Positions 1 to 12,427 of a stretch of 64,000 bases of DNA are shown here, piece by piece. Source of the stretch: Saccharum officinarum (taxonomy: Eukaryota > Streptophyta > Magnoliopsida > Poales > Poaceae). Numbering within the stretch: the stretch's first letter is position 1; the number at the start of each line of letters is the position of its first letter. The notes under the pieces were generated by a model. It was not told the DNA's origin. It did no database searches and worked only from the letters and a program-made list of their open reading frames with translations. The position numbers and the translations under genes are program-made. The DNA lies in assembly GCA_020631735.1 (NCBI GenBank), contig CM036159.1, positions 95,590,656 through 95,654,655 on the forward strand, in the 5' to 3' direction.

Positions 1-300
1 CGCATGTGACTAGACACGTTACACCCGGCGTCCGGTTTGAGTCCAGTAACTATCCAGAGAGCGATTTCGTTGATCGAACGCGGACCACGTTCGATCGAAC
101 CTACCCTTCGCGCTGCTCACTTGGGTGCGTGACCGGACGCGCCGGTCCCGTGAGTGATCGGATGCTCCGGTCACAAACCCTCTCACTTCGCCCTGTACAT
201 CTGCCGCTGACCACTGACCAGACGCATCCGGTCAAGCTGAGACCACGTCCGGTCAATCCAGTGACCTCTGTTCGCCTTCGTTTCTATCCATGATGACTTA
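1..300 (-). repeat. LTR fragment, inverted relative of 949-3025
   Basis: The first ~190 bases, reverse-complemented, match the interrupted sequence at 965-1001 and 1886-2070, including the shared motif AGCAGCGCGAAGGGTAGGTT. Both carry many short (G)ACCGGACGCG/GTCCGGTC motifs. This is a fragment of the same LTR family placed in the opposite direction. Its left end lies outside the window. No credible gene is present; the reading frame across it is just repeat sequence. Confidence 0.6.
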
Positions 301-313
301 GAGAAAATCTCTG

Positions 314-948
314 TGTAACAGAACCGACCAATTATACGAGATTAGGTAAGAAAATCATCCACCGAGCAGACGATTTTAGCAAACTTAAGCCCGTATAACC
401 CGGTAGTCCGTGAAATCATGACGGATTTCAAACCAACTTACATCCCAGCCAAGATCGTAATAAGTTCAGCGGTCACCATCACAAGTTACATAAAAGTTCA
501 CGTCACAAATACATCGGAGTTTAAACATAGTTATTACAACCCAGATTCAGATAAAAGTAGCGGAAGCATTTAGTTCAAATCACACACTCACACAGAGTTC
601 AAAATACAGTGCCAGCTCAAGATCATCTTCCAACAAAAGCATCAGACGAGATGTAGTGAATGACCATTGCCCATGGTCCTAAGCTTCTCCCATCGCAGGA
701 TAAAGGCAGTTGATACAGTAGCTGTAATACACCTGCCCATCTACAACAAGTGGGAATAAAGCCCTGAGTACAAGAAGGTACTCAGCTAGACTTACCCGAC
801 AGAACCAAAAATAAAAGACACCAAGGATCATGACAGGCTTTCTGGTGGGGTAGCTGACTCATTTACAAAAAGACATTTTTAGCATTTAAAGAATCTTTCC
901 AAAAGTTATGCATCAAGTTAAATCTTCATTAACCTGTCAACTACATTT
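314..948 (-). repeat. Ty3 LTR end fragment, same family as E3
   Basis: Starts TGTAACAGAACCG and runs parallel to 36477-37125, the promoter-distal end of the E3 5' LTR, with frequent substitutions. Homology stops after CTACATTT at 948. The other LTR end (TGTAACACTCCGG) is absent, so this is a truncated LTR. A 20-base stretch near 897-920 (TTCCAAAAGTTATGCATCAA) is repeated at 949-969, probably marking the break. Confidence 0.75.
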
Positions 949-1001
949 TTCCAAAAGTTGTGCATCAAGTGAGAGGGTTTGTGACTGGAGTGTCCGATCA
1001 C

Positions 1002-1885
1002 TATAGATTTCCAGGCAGCCCGAGGCACGACGGCCCGGCCCATGGCCCGAGATTTTGGCCCGGCCCAAGCCCGGCCTGGCCCGAAGACGCGTAGGCCCGG
1101 GCTGGCCTGGCCCGGAGCTCAGGCCATGCTTGGGCTGACCTCTGAGCCCGTGGGGTGGCACGGCCCGGCCCGAGAAAAAGGCGACAGCCCGACAGCGGCC
1201 CGAAGCCATAGCGAGCCTGCCTCTGCCTCCCCTCCTCCCCCGGCCTTCCAACGGCCCAGCCCACTTGCGCCCTCGCTCCATATATAAGGAGCACAGCCAG
1301 GGAGAGCCCCCTCCAAACCCTAACCTAATCCATTCAGTTCACATCCCGCGCCACGCCGCTTTCGTCCTCTTCGTTGTTCGCTCTCGCGGTCTGCCTCGCT
1401 CGGCTCAAGCAGTGAAGCTTCGCCTCTCGCCGTCGTCGCGCCGATCTCGCCTCATCCGCCGTCTCTGGTCCGCCGTCCCTAACACCGGTGGCCCCGCCCC
1501 GCCTCCCTTACCCCTCGCTCTCATTCTCAAGTCTCAACCCTCTAGATCTGGTCATGTGAGTAAGTGAGATCTCGTCCCTCCGCCGCTCGCCGTCCTCGCT
1601 AACGGAGTCGTCTTCTCCCTTGGCTCGGGGTCCTCGTCTTCTCCGGCACTGGGCTCTGATTTTTTTGTGAATTTTCTTTGATCGGGCTGTGGGCCGGCAT
1701 GGCCCGTAGATTTTTATCGGGCTGCTCGGGCGGCACGGCACATTTTTTGCCCGAAGGGCCGTGCCTGGGCTCAAAACGAAGCACGAGGCTCGTTAAGGCA
1801 CGGCGGGCCGTGCAGGCCCGATAGCCTTCGGGTCATGCCTACCTTGGGCCCGGGCCGGACCGGGCCGGCCCGATGGCCATCTATA
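1002..1885. mobile_element. hAT-like non-autonomous transposon
   Basis: The 884-bp insertion is flanked by perfect 8-bp direct repeats CCGATCAC (994-1001 and 1886-1893) and splits the surrounding LTR, whose intact counterpart appears in inverted form at 1-190. The ends are imperfect inverted repeats starting TATAGAT. Both subterminal regions are packed with GGCCCGGCCC/GGGCCGTGC motifs, as in grass hAT elements. The interior has a TATA box (TATATAAGG, 1281-1289) and a leader-like stretch (CAAACCCTAACC), perhaps the promoter end of an autonomous parent. No transposase is present. Confidence 0.75.
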
Positions 1886-2374
1886 CCGATCACTCGTGGG
1901 ACCGACGTATCTGGTCACATACCCAAGTGAGCAGCGCGAAGGGTAGGTTCGATCAGACACGGTCCATGTCCGGTCACATGTGACCAGACACGTTTGGTCA
2001 ACGAAATCGCTCTTTGGACCCTTACTAGACTCCAACCGGACGCCAGGTGTAACGCGTCCGGTCACGTGCGACCGGACGCGCCTGGTCGACGAAGTCGCTC
2101 TCTAGGACCTCTCTGGACAGTGACCAGACGCTGGCACTGTCGTGTCCGGTCATGGCGTGGAGCGCGTCCGGTCACATTTTACCTGAGAGCATAATGTTTT
2201 GTGACCGTTGGAAATCTAATGAGCGAGATTCAAAAAGGGACATGTGGCGAGCATCGGCAAAGTCGCGCTAGTGCGACCGGACACTGGCTGCATCTGGTCG
2301 ATCAGACCAGCGCGTCCGGTCAACGCGTGCAGGGCGGCATCTCGAACCTAACAACTCTATTCTTTAGGGATGCT

Positions 2375-2383
2375 TATAAATAG
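2375..2383 (+). promoter_or_regulatory. TATA box of plus-strand LTR
   Basis: TATAAATAG, followed ~25-35 bases later by AGCTCTCTCTCGACTC, a typical pyrimidine-rich transcription start region in LTRs. Confidence 0.5.
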
Positions 2384-3025
2384 TTGCTTGGCCAGTTTTG
2401 GGAGCTCTCTCTCGACTCTTTGAACACTTAAGACATACTTTGAGCTAGAGAACTTTCTCTTCACTCATCTTCTTGCTTGGTTACATACTCTAGTGAGATT
2501 GAGTGAGATTCAAGTGCATTGCTTAGTGATTTGCATCTAGTGGCACTTGATCTTTGAGTTGGCTACAGATATCTTGTTACTCTTGGGTGTTTCCCGACAT
2601 CCTAGACGGCATGGAGCTGTGGTGGTGTTGAGCTCATGATTGGAGATTGTTTCGAGCCTCACCAAGTGATTGTGAGGGGTTCTTGAGCCTTCCCCATGTG
2701 ATTGATTCTTTGGATACATCTCATCTCTACACCGTCGGTATAAGAATCAATTCACTCCCCTTTTACATTCTTGCACTATATCTTGTCTAGTGTGCTTAGA
2801 GTAGTTTGTATCACATATGAGTAAGTATTTTAGTGACTTAGCTTTGTTGGTGTGAATTAGAGATCATAGTATTGTTCACTAGATTTGTATAGATGGCTTG
2901 CTTAGTATAGTTGAGCTAGTGATAGAATTAGCGTGACCATCCTTTATACTAACAATTGTTGTTTAGTGAAGCTTGTAGATTTTTAAATAGGCTATTCACC
3001 CCCCTCTAGCCATTTGGACCTTACA

Positions 3026-3857
3026 CCCGGCCGGACCACTTGTCGCCCTTCGCGTCTCGCTTTACTAGAGTCGCCCTTCGCGGCTCCCACGGGGTGAGCA
3101 CAATGCCCCTCACAATCTCTTCTCTGGAGCATCGTACAAGCTTCTTGCAAGCTTCGACGGAGATCACGCCACCAAGCTGACTAGGAGGTGGCAACCTCCA
3201 AGAGTAACAAGCACCACTAGCTTGTAACTCGACCACCTAGTGCCACTCGATGCAACCTTACAATGCAACGCACTAGAATCACACTCACTCGCAATCGGAT
3301 CGCACTCTTGCAAGCACAAGTGAGTTAGAGGGCTCCCAAGCACTCCCCAACCATGGACACTCAGTCCCAAGGGTGCTCCATAAGCCAAATGCCCGAGCTC
3401 CACCTCTATTTATAGCCCCCAAGCCAAATAAAGCCGTTGGAGCAAAGCTGCACTTTCTGCGATGGCACCGGACACGGCGGTGCCTGGCACCGGACAGGGT
3501 GGCGATGCCCCCCAATGGTTGAATTCAATGGCTAGTTTGACTAGTCGTGGTCACCGGACAGGCGATGGTGGCACCGGACAGGGGGTGACGGTTGCATCCC
3601 AGGCCAACCCCCCGTTTTCCCTCCTCTCTAGAAAAATGGGGCGGTGCACCGCCATAGGGTCAGCCCCAACACAAGCTCTCCTCAGCCATGTCTAGGGGGC
3701 ACCGCCCTAGGGATGGCGGTGCCAGCCCTAGACTTCGCTGCTCTTGGCCTCCCAGCCGGTCACAAGGGTGGCAGTGCCACCCAGGCAGCACCTTGAGTCC
3801 AGTTTCGCCTTCTCTTCTTCACTAACATCTTCTCCTTTGCAAATGTGCTAACACCAC
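3026..3857 (-). repeat. Minus-strand LTR, promoter-distal half
   Basis: This stretch and 12714-13457 are one LTR interrupted by element E1. Removing E1 joins CTAACACCAC to CAAGTGATCACAATC. On the minus strand a strong TATA box (TATAAATAG in a GGGGGCTATAAATAGAGG context, 3406-3414) gives the direction. The interior contains degenerate CACCGGACA/GGCGGTGCC motifs. No coding region is supported. Confidence 0.55.
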
Positions 3858-6800
3858 TGTAACACCCCAGGTGTTTATCACCAATTAAGTAGTGGGTTTA
3901 AGCTCAAACATGAGTGGAGATGACGATGTTAAGGTTAACCTATGGAGATGAGTCTAACCTAAAGTTGGATGCTGCACCATTGCTTTACATATATGCCTTT
4001 TCAAAAATGTATGCTTGGGTGGTGTTATTGCCATATCTTCATGTGTCTCACATCAATAACCATCTATATTGATCCCTGGAAAAGTTTTATGAAGTTTGGA
4101 ATCAAAAAGTCACATGAAATGATAAGTTATATCCTTGTTGGAATGACTTTACTAATTGCTGGAATTGCATTATTAAGTGGATGGAAATATAGGTTATCAA
4201 CCAAACCTTGCAACCTTGATCAAATGACTCTAGATGAGCTCTACAACAAAAGTCATGAAGGGTTCATGTTGAGCAAATGTCAAGAAAATGCTTTCATAGA
4301 TCAAAAAGGATAAATTAAGATTTATCGGGATGCTACTTTGACTTGGGGTGAACTGTGGCTTAGAGTGTTTACGTGGCAGTAAAACTTAAATAAAAGTTGT
4401 AGTTCATCTTATGTACAACAAACTTTGTTTAATAGTAGAGAGCTAGTTTAGTCTCTAACTTAGTTTAACAAGGCCTCCAAAAGTGAATGCAGTGATGTCC
4501 CTGGAGCTGAAAATTTGGCTAAGTCCCTGATGGACTGAAACTGAATTTTCAGTTTCGAGGTACCCCACTTCGGGGATTTATATCTCGCAAAACGGTTGGA
4601 ATTTTACCAAGAACCTGTAAGCAAGGTTGTAGTACTCTTATAGCTCTACCATAGGGTGTAATTGGTTTAGCTTTTCATTGCTCGGTTTGGGAATTAGAAC
4701 ATGGAGAAGAATGACGTTTCAGTCGGTCTGGAACCGAAGTTCAGATTTCAGTTTGAGGTGCCCTTCTCCGCAGCTCTATATCTCCCAATCTAGGCCGAGT
4801 TAGCTCTGGATCCTTAAAGAAATATTGTTCACCTCCTGAAGCTCTACAATTTTGTTTACTACAGTTTGTGCCAAAACTAAGTGGATTATGAGTAATTAAG
4901 GGAGGAAGATTGACGTTTTAGTTGTGTTTTTGCGGTAGTATTATTTCCTTCAGTTTTGAAATGCCTGAACAAGCTTCGTGGCCGACCACGGGCAGGCGCC
5001 CGACGCCACATGGCTCCCGTTCGTGCTCGCATGCGTGCCACCTCGCCCACGCGTGTCGTTTGGAGAGGCCGAGCCCGACCCCTGTTTCCCCTCGCTCTAT
5101 CATTCTCTCTCGCTCCCTCCCCCTCCTCCGTCTCTCGCTCTGTGCCCACGGCCTCACGCCGCGCGGACGCCGTCGCCATGGTCGGCCAAGCAAAGCTTCC
5201 TGCGCCGCTCCTTCCTACTCCAACGCACCCTCCTGCACTCCTCGTTGCGCCTCTGTGCTGCTGCAGCCGGCCGCGCCTCTCGCCGCCTCTGGCAGACCGG
5301 GCCGGTAGTTGCAACCGCGCACGCGTGCAGGCGTCGCCGATGCCAGCAGCCTAGCTCGGTCCGCTGGCCACCTCTGGCCGGGCTGAGGCCACCCGTAGGC
5401 GCGCCCTGCCACTGGTAGGCCCGACGCCCCAGCCCTCGCCGTCGCCGGCCCCTACTCCAAGCTCCAGCGCCGCTGTTCGCCGTTGCCGTCGCGACCGCAG
5501 CCCCTGAACCACCGCGCTCACGTGGCCAGGTGGCCATGAGCCACCTCCGGCCGAGCCGTGACTACCCACGGGAGCGCGCAGGTCCCTTGTTGCTCCTCCG
5601 CCACCCCGTCGTCGCTGACGAGCCCCCTACGACCGAAACCGATGACCTCCGGCGCCTCCTCTGTATTGATTCGCGACCAGGGACCTCGAGTCAGAATTCG
5701 AGAAAAGCCAGGGGCCTAACTGCAATGTCATAGACTCATATGAATAGTGCCGTAAGGACTTATTTGTGTTAGTTTTTGCTGATTTTTGAAAATTCATAGT
5801 AATTCATAGGAAATTCGTAAAATAGCAAATGAGGACTTTTTGGAATCCTTGTGAAATTGTCTATGTGGTAGATCTATTATATGATATGTTTTAGTTTAAT
5901 GTTTTTGCTGTGAAAATAGATTTTTCAGATTAGGTTTTCAATGCTCGCCAAGCGGGTTTCACTTGACAAACTCTAACTTGAGTCAGATCCCAGGCAAGTC
6001 CCGGAGCATTATAAGCCTCCTATCTTCAAAGCAATTAATTATATATATGTTATAAGTATTGTTGCATTAAGTGGTAGGAGTTGGTTGAAAACCTTGCTGC
6101 ATTATATCATTCCTTGTTCAGATATATGAATCCCTGAATCCTACATAGACTAGGATCGAGTAGATGCTTAGCCCTGCTTTAAGTGGTAGAAGTCAGGTGA
6201 TTTCCTGTCACCTGCGAGATGTAGGGATATTCATATATGGCACGGTTGGCTATATTTGCTATCGTGGAATGGAACCATGTGTTAATAAAATGAAATGAGA
6301 CCGGACGGGATGACGATAGTGAAGCAACAAGGCATGGAGGTCTTGGGTGTGGATCTATCTCCGTCTGAGTCATTTAAGGACCGATTCGCTGTACGTCCTT
6401 GAGTCATGTTGAACGCAGTCTAACACTTAGTTGGCCGGATAAGCCGTTCCGACCGCGAATCCGAGTAATACAGTTCAGGCCGGGAATCGAATGGTAGGTT
6501 GCTTCTTGGAGGAGAGAAAGGATGTGCTTGGGGACATTGGCGTGAGACCAAGGGGGGGTTAGAGTCCCTATCACCTGGCAGAGTGTCGCCCTTGGGGTCG
6601 TGACATCATTCAGACCCGCGGCTCCTGAACTGTACCAAAGGTGACCTGAGCAGCCCTCGCCAGGCGTGACTCGGTGAGTGTTAGAAATACCCCTCCAGCT
6701 GGATAGGAATTCGATTCGAATCGCCGTCGCTCCCGGTTAGTGAGCACTTGACTTGAGCAGCGGCAACGTAGATTCCATTAAATTGAACGGATGGTTAATT

Positions 6801-7526
6801 GGATAACGATGGAAAGGTTGCCTCAATTTATACCTGCTATGGTTAATATTGTTTGCTCCTAATAAAGTGAGTGCTCTAGTACAGGCGCTAATATAGATGA
6901 CAGGTTAATGATAATTTACTTGATGCTTAAGCATTAATGTTTGATCATCTATATTAAGCTTTTATGCAAAATGTTGTCAAGCTAGCCCCACTTTATATCA
7001 GCCTTGCATAATCCTTGGTGTCACCTTATTTCTGGTTTCTGACGGGTAAGTTTAGCTGAGTACCTCCTCGTACTCAGGGTTTTATCCCCACTTGTTGCAG
7101 GTTATGATGTATCATGGCGACTGCAAGAGTTGGTTGGCTCCTGCCGTAGAGGCGGAGTGTGATCATGGACATGATCCTTCTTAGTTACCTTATCTCTAAT
7201 GCTTTTGTTGGAAGTCGACCGTGGTACTGGCATGTATTTGAAATCAGAGAAATGTTAGTTTCAAATTACTTTGTTTCCGCTACTTTTCAAGTTAATTTGT
7301 AATAACTATGTTAAACTCCGATGTAAATTGATTTACTTGTAAAATGGTTGTAACATGTGACTTGTTATGTTGAATCACTACGATCTTGGCTTGTATGTTG
7401 GTTGGTTTGAAATCTCTCGTGATTTCATTGGACTACCGGAGTTATATGGGCTCAAGTGCGAGAATTTGATCATTTCGGTGATTGTTTTTGTACTTGTGCT
7501 CTTATAATTTGGACGGTTCTGTTACA
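3858..7526 (+). repeat. E1 5' LTR (3669 bp)
   Basis: Bounded by TGTAACACCCC and CTGTTACA. It holds a GC-rich island at ~4960-5700, probably the promoter region, set in AT-rich sequence. The 114-codon frame at 3969-4313 has no recognisable motif and lies in the part shared by both LTRs only at its start, so I do not call it a gene. Confidence 0.9.
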
Positions 7527-7528
7527 GC

Positions 7529-7547
7529 TGGTATCGGAGCAAGATTC
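7529..7547 (+). other. E1 primer-binding site
   Basis: TGGTATCGGAGCAAGATTC lies two bases after the 5' LTR. It resembles the plant initiator tRNA-Met complement (TGGTATCAGAGC...) with a few mismatches. Confidence 0.75.
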
Positions 7548-10500
7548 AACATTAAACTTGTCGTATGTGTATTTAAAATAAATGTTTTGTTTTATAAAAT
7601 CAGTTTTATCAACTTATAGCTATATATAGGTTTGGAAAAACTGAATTCTAAATCTAAGTATGCCAGTGGTCAATTTCTTTATGCCCATATAAGGATTATT
7701 AGGTGGCTTATATAAGTACTAACTTGGGGGTTTTTTATTATGCATCTACGTCCAGGCCAAGGTATGTATGTGTGATAACTCTCCCACACTATGCTACCCA
7801 GTGTGTCAGATGAGAGGTAGCCTTCATATATGAAATAGCCATATATGTTGTTAGTTTACTTTTATGCAACGTCGCACCTACGCTCAGGTAAGTGTGAGTT
7901 GTGAGAGCATGACCGTCCAACCGCGGTCTAGGGGAGAGCTAGTTTTGGTTACTAGATTATTTACATGTTACACACATGTTTATATGAAGGTACTTAATTG
8001 TGGGGGATCGAATGATTCGGGTAGCTTTGGTGCTACATGTACGTATACAGGGGTATATGTATATGGGGGTGCTTAGAATTTTATCTTCCTATTTCATTGT
8101 GTGCTATATTTGGGGAAATGTTGGGCTGCAATGAAACTTTTATGCAGGTACGCTAACCATGAATGCGTAAGTCGAATGTAGCTGGCGACTAGCTATATAT
8201 CGAAAGAGTGCGTGTTATGCCACCGACATAGAATATGATCGCCACCTTAGGTTGGCAATCTTGTGAGGACGAATAGGACGAAGCATGCATCTTCATGATT
8301 GTTGCCTTATCTATAGCTATGCTCCTCTCACCCTTGTTCTATAGTGTGTAACTTGTGATCAATGTGTTACACTATCTTTCTTGAGTAAAGTAAAACAAAA
8401 ATGCCTTGTTCCATGTTGCTTGAGAAAAGTGTGTGCTTAGTTTTGTTAGAAATAATTGTGGTTACATGCTTGAACCTATAGATGCCCTCTAGTTTAGCCA
8501 AGTGGTGGATATGCTGTCATACAAGTTTTTGAAAATGTTTTAGACCTCACTTAAGTAAATTGGATTCTCGTGAATGAATTAAATTGGTGTTGGTCTAGGG
8601 TAACAATGTTTAGAGCCACTAGGATGATATGTTTGTGTGCTCTCTTGTTAAGTAGAACAAAGGCAAACTTTGTTTTGCTTATTAAACGTTGGCTGCTAGA
8701 GCGGTTTCTGTTGTAGTGATGCTTTTATGATCATAATGGTGTTTTCTGTAGTTATAGAGAATACCAAAGTTGTAGCTAACTTACTTATCTAGCTTGTACA
8801 AAAATTTTATGACCCTAGGTCTTATGGTTTAAGAGTTATAAATTTTAGAAGTTTGTTGTTAGAATCTGCTCATGTTCAGAACAAATCTGAATGTTTGCTT
8901 TGTTTGACCTATGTGCATATGGAATCATGTCTTGGAGATAATAGAAGAAGTGTAGTACTTTTTCTAAGCTTTTCAAAGTGTCCTATAGCACTAATTTTTG
9001 TGGTCAAAATTTCTAGTTATGAGCTTGCCAAGTGGAATGACAGAATCTGTCCACATCTGGGCAGAGATGTCTTCTGTGTCTTGTTTGGCCTTGTTAGCTA
9101 TAGAATCATCTTAATATGATAATAAGAAAGTTATAGACAACTTAATAATCTTTACATAAAGTTAAGGCTCAGCCTTGTTAGGTCCCTAGAACTCCAGTTA
9201 CGCATTTTCGAAGTTCTTGTTAGTTTTCTGTCCATATTGGTTCAGATCTGAAACATTAGCATTTTTGGTCATGTTAATCTATGAATTTGCTTTTGGTATG
9301 AGTAACTTAAGTGTAGTAATCTTCCTAATCTTTCTAGAAAGTCTAGGATCACCTTTGTGGGATGTCTACAACCTTAGTTATGGTTGAAACAAGTAACAAC
9401 TGTGCTGCTGTCTAGATTCTATGCACATGCTAAGTTGGCTCCCTTAGCTAGCATTTGTTTAGAGCTAAACTTGTAGTTAGTTTATGCTTGAGATAAATGC
9501 TTATTTTGGATGAGCTTTTTGCTTGGTAATAGTTGCTTGAGTCATTTGTTTAAGCTTCTTCATGTGTTTGCTTGAATTTATGATGCATGGATGTATGCTT
9601 GTTACTTTGGGTAAAGCCGTAGTTATCACCTCGTTTGTCCTCGGTGAGCATACGAGTGTCACATAGCTTTATCCTAGAACAACGTTCACGTTATGTACTT
9701 ATTTGGTTGTTGTCTTCAATTAGGTTCTCTCTCTTAGGAGCCTAAGCCTGTAGACGTGGTGATTATCCCTTAAATGTTTGTATCCATGCCTGTGCTTGAC
9801 CGAAAGTCCAAAGTTTAGTTCTCCTATATGTTTGCATGAGCCGTGGATGTTTTGCAACTCTTTTTGGGGAGACCCTTATCGACTGACCAACCAAGTTAAC
9901 TTCCATCAACGCTAGCCTTTGACCATGGTTCGTACGTTGCCAGTTGTGGAGATCGTACCCAAATCCATGTTGGACCTTCCGGTTACCTCTCCCAATGGTT
10001 AGCTAGTGTGACGCAACATCTCTCCGCTATGGCCTCTAAATCGTGTACTTGCAAATTCATGCATCTACCTTATCAACTCAATCTAGAACTACATATCGGT
10101 TTTTGCCTTGAAATTTGCCTAATCTATCCCCAACCTTCCCAAGTCTCGAGATGATTATCAGTCTTGATCTCATGTTGTTGCTCAACATGATCGAATCTCT
10201 TGTTAATCTTTTATATGGTACTCCCCTCGGTGAACGCAAGTCGTGCGTAGGATTTATGCAAAAATCGCCAGCTCAGTCGCCTTCGGCAATGGAGCTATGT
10301 TCTCTTGTGAGGCATTTTGATCTACGAATAGCTTCTCTATTGATTTTAAACCTTGTGACTACCTTTACTTGCTATCCCTCCTTGTATAATGCTCGTTTTT
10401 ACCACCTAAATTATGTCACTTGAAATTTCACCTTGGTGGTGTGATCGGTAATGGTGTTATGAGTAGCAGCTAACGGTGTCACGACGAAACCTAGGGCCTC

Positions 10501-12410
10501 CTTGTGACCGGCCGGCACATGGTTGTGCTACTGGGCACGCGCTGGTATCGTGGTTTCTAGTCATGATCCATTGCGGAACAACATCAACGTGTTATTCTCA
10601 TGTGAACTTTTCCTTGGTTATCTTTCCATATCGTATCGTAAGATCCATATCTTAGACCGAAAGTAGTGGAGCTTCCTTCTGAAGTTGCTAAGAGGATAAT
10701 CTTTGAAGAACAGGTTACTGACATAAACATTAACAGACTGCAATAGGTGGTAGACAAGTGACTCTATTTAGTTGTCCTAGTTTTGACGAACGTATCTAGT
10801 GAGCGAAGTATCTCATTCCTGTTGGATAAAAAGGACACACAACACTTAATGTTGGACAAGTCATCCGTTGGATAAGACTCGATCATTACAATATGCAAGT
10901 TTTAACCTTTGTATGCATAATGGCCATACCGTCGAAATCGACCATCTCTGGTGTGACTCCTTATTTGCTAACTTCGATGGCAACCATCTGTTCTGCACCA
11001 ACCACAGTTGTTGTGGTCAAGAGTGAAGATTTGAAACTTTTAGTGTTGAGAGACAACTAATTAGTTACCAATAGGAAGGTTAATCTCTAGCTAGGTAACG
11101 ACTCTTTGGTAGCTACGAAGGCTATGTCTTACAGAGCAATAACCAATAAGAAGTTAATCAACTAGCCAACAACTTGAGTGATATTCTATCTTCTAGAGCC
11201 ATTGTGACCAAGTCAATTCCATCTTGGACAATCACACAGATAGTGCAAGGTGTTCTATCAGCTGTGATGAAGAATTAGAGAAATGCATGCCCTAGTTTTG
11301 ATCAACATCCTTGTGCCCTTAGGTGCCACAAACGGGTTGTCCATAACTATTGGACAAAGTATTGAGGAATATTTGAAAGCAATCTAAGAAGTGTCAAACA
11401 ACAGATTTCCTATCTTAGAGCTGCTGTTTGATCCCAAAGTGGAAGCCTCGGGTGAAAGTTGGCCTAACAAAGTTGCTACGCTGCAAGTCAACTCAACTTA
11501 CAGTGCAACTAAGTCACGATGGAAAATTTTTACTCAATCGCTTGGTGGTAGACTACTCCCCGCGGTTAAGTGAATAATTACAACTTTTGTTGTCCTTAAG
11601 GCCTCGCTACATCTTTCTTTGGCAATGATTTTTTTCCAATGATGACATACTTTGGTACCTTATAAATGTTTTTACCAAAGAGGTTGCATCTGATTCAACC
11701 CAGATAACTGTTGTTTTTGGATAGAAGAATCTTCTTAGGTAACATTTGGTAGAAATACGAAGCCGACAAAGTCAGCTATCACAATCACTAATCCCTCGAC
11801 CGACTCAGATAATACAGTGTTGTCATCAGAGAAAGAGAACTGCACACATGGAACCTAAAGTAGTTTTCCATTGGTTGGTGTCTAAAGGAATGAATATTTA
11901 TGACCAACATAGCCCTTGTCTATTGGTTACTCAGTATCATGTAACCTCTAAGGGTTGTTTGTCGTCTAGGATCTTACCGTTTGGAAGGTTATGCTCAAGC
12001 CACTTTGGTAGAGAACTACTTTTCAAACGGTAGGGACATAGAGTCATTTCGACGAGTATATTTCTGAAGAATTCGGTCTAGTGCAAAGTTCATACGGACT
12101 ATGTTGTGCTCACCAAAGAATCAGATACTTGTGAGTGGTCAGTTCACGGACTAAATGATCTCCGTACATTTAGAATGTCGTACTGTGCTATCTTGGATTC
12201 CTCCCAAAGTAACAATGCTTCATGGAAGTCAATGAAGAAAATTCTTCAGACAAATTTTACCATGAAAAGTCAGTGTCAGAAAGTGCCTTTGGCCAAATTG
12301 TTCACCGATGTTGAAGCTTTGTAGTTGAATGCTATAGCAGATATTGAGAACTAGATAACGTGTCTCTCTTCCTTAAAAGGTCTTCCATTCCGAATCTCGG
12401 GACGCGATTC
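7548..12410 (+). other. E1 internal region without coding capacity
   Basis: About 4.9 kb, AT-rich, with stops in all frames. No catalytic motif of any retroelement protein can be read. Short frames such as 10115-10423 (102 codons) and 11746-12033 (95 codons) have no recognisable content. The region just before the PPT keeps an AATCTCGGGACG motif also present before the E3 PPT. This fits an element relying on proteins of relatives, or an extremely decayed copy; the nearly identical LTR ends favour the former. Confidence 0.6.
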
Positions 12411-12427
12411 TTTTAAGGGGGGAGGGC
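12411..12427 (+). other. E1 polypurine tract
   Basis: TTTTAAGGGGGGAGGGC sits directly before the 3' LTR start TGTAACACC, the normal plus-strand priming site. Confidence 0.8.

Larger units (their letters stand above)
949..3025 (+). repeat. LTR fragment, plus strand, probably Ty1/copia
   Basis: The fragment runs 949-1001 and then 1886-3025, split by a hAT-like insertion. It contains GTCCGGTCA-type repeats and a TATA box (TATAAATAG, 2375-2383) followed by a CT-rich start region. It ends in the grass-copia style GGCTATTCACCCCCCTCTAGCC...CTTACA at 3025. No PBS or internal coding region follows; the next bases belong to an LTR reading the other way. Family assignment comes from recognising the terminal wording, not from a search. 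Confidence 0.55.

Noticed and set aside
3969..4313. 114-codon frame with a hydrophobic segment
   Set aside because: Inside the E1 LTR, no homology recognised, and lost in the 3' LTR.
4886..5733. Frames of 67-146 codons on both strands
   Set aside because: GC-rich island in the E1 5' LTR; compositional, with no recognisable protein.
9922..9999. ATGGTTCGTACG (M-V-R-T) in E1, considered as a decayed H3-like start
   Set aside because: Similarity ends after four residues and a stop soon follows; position does not match the extra ORF of E3.
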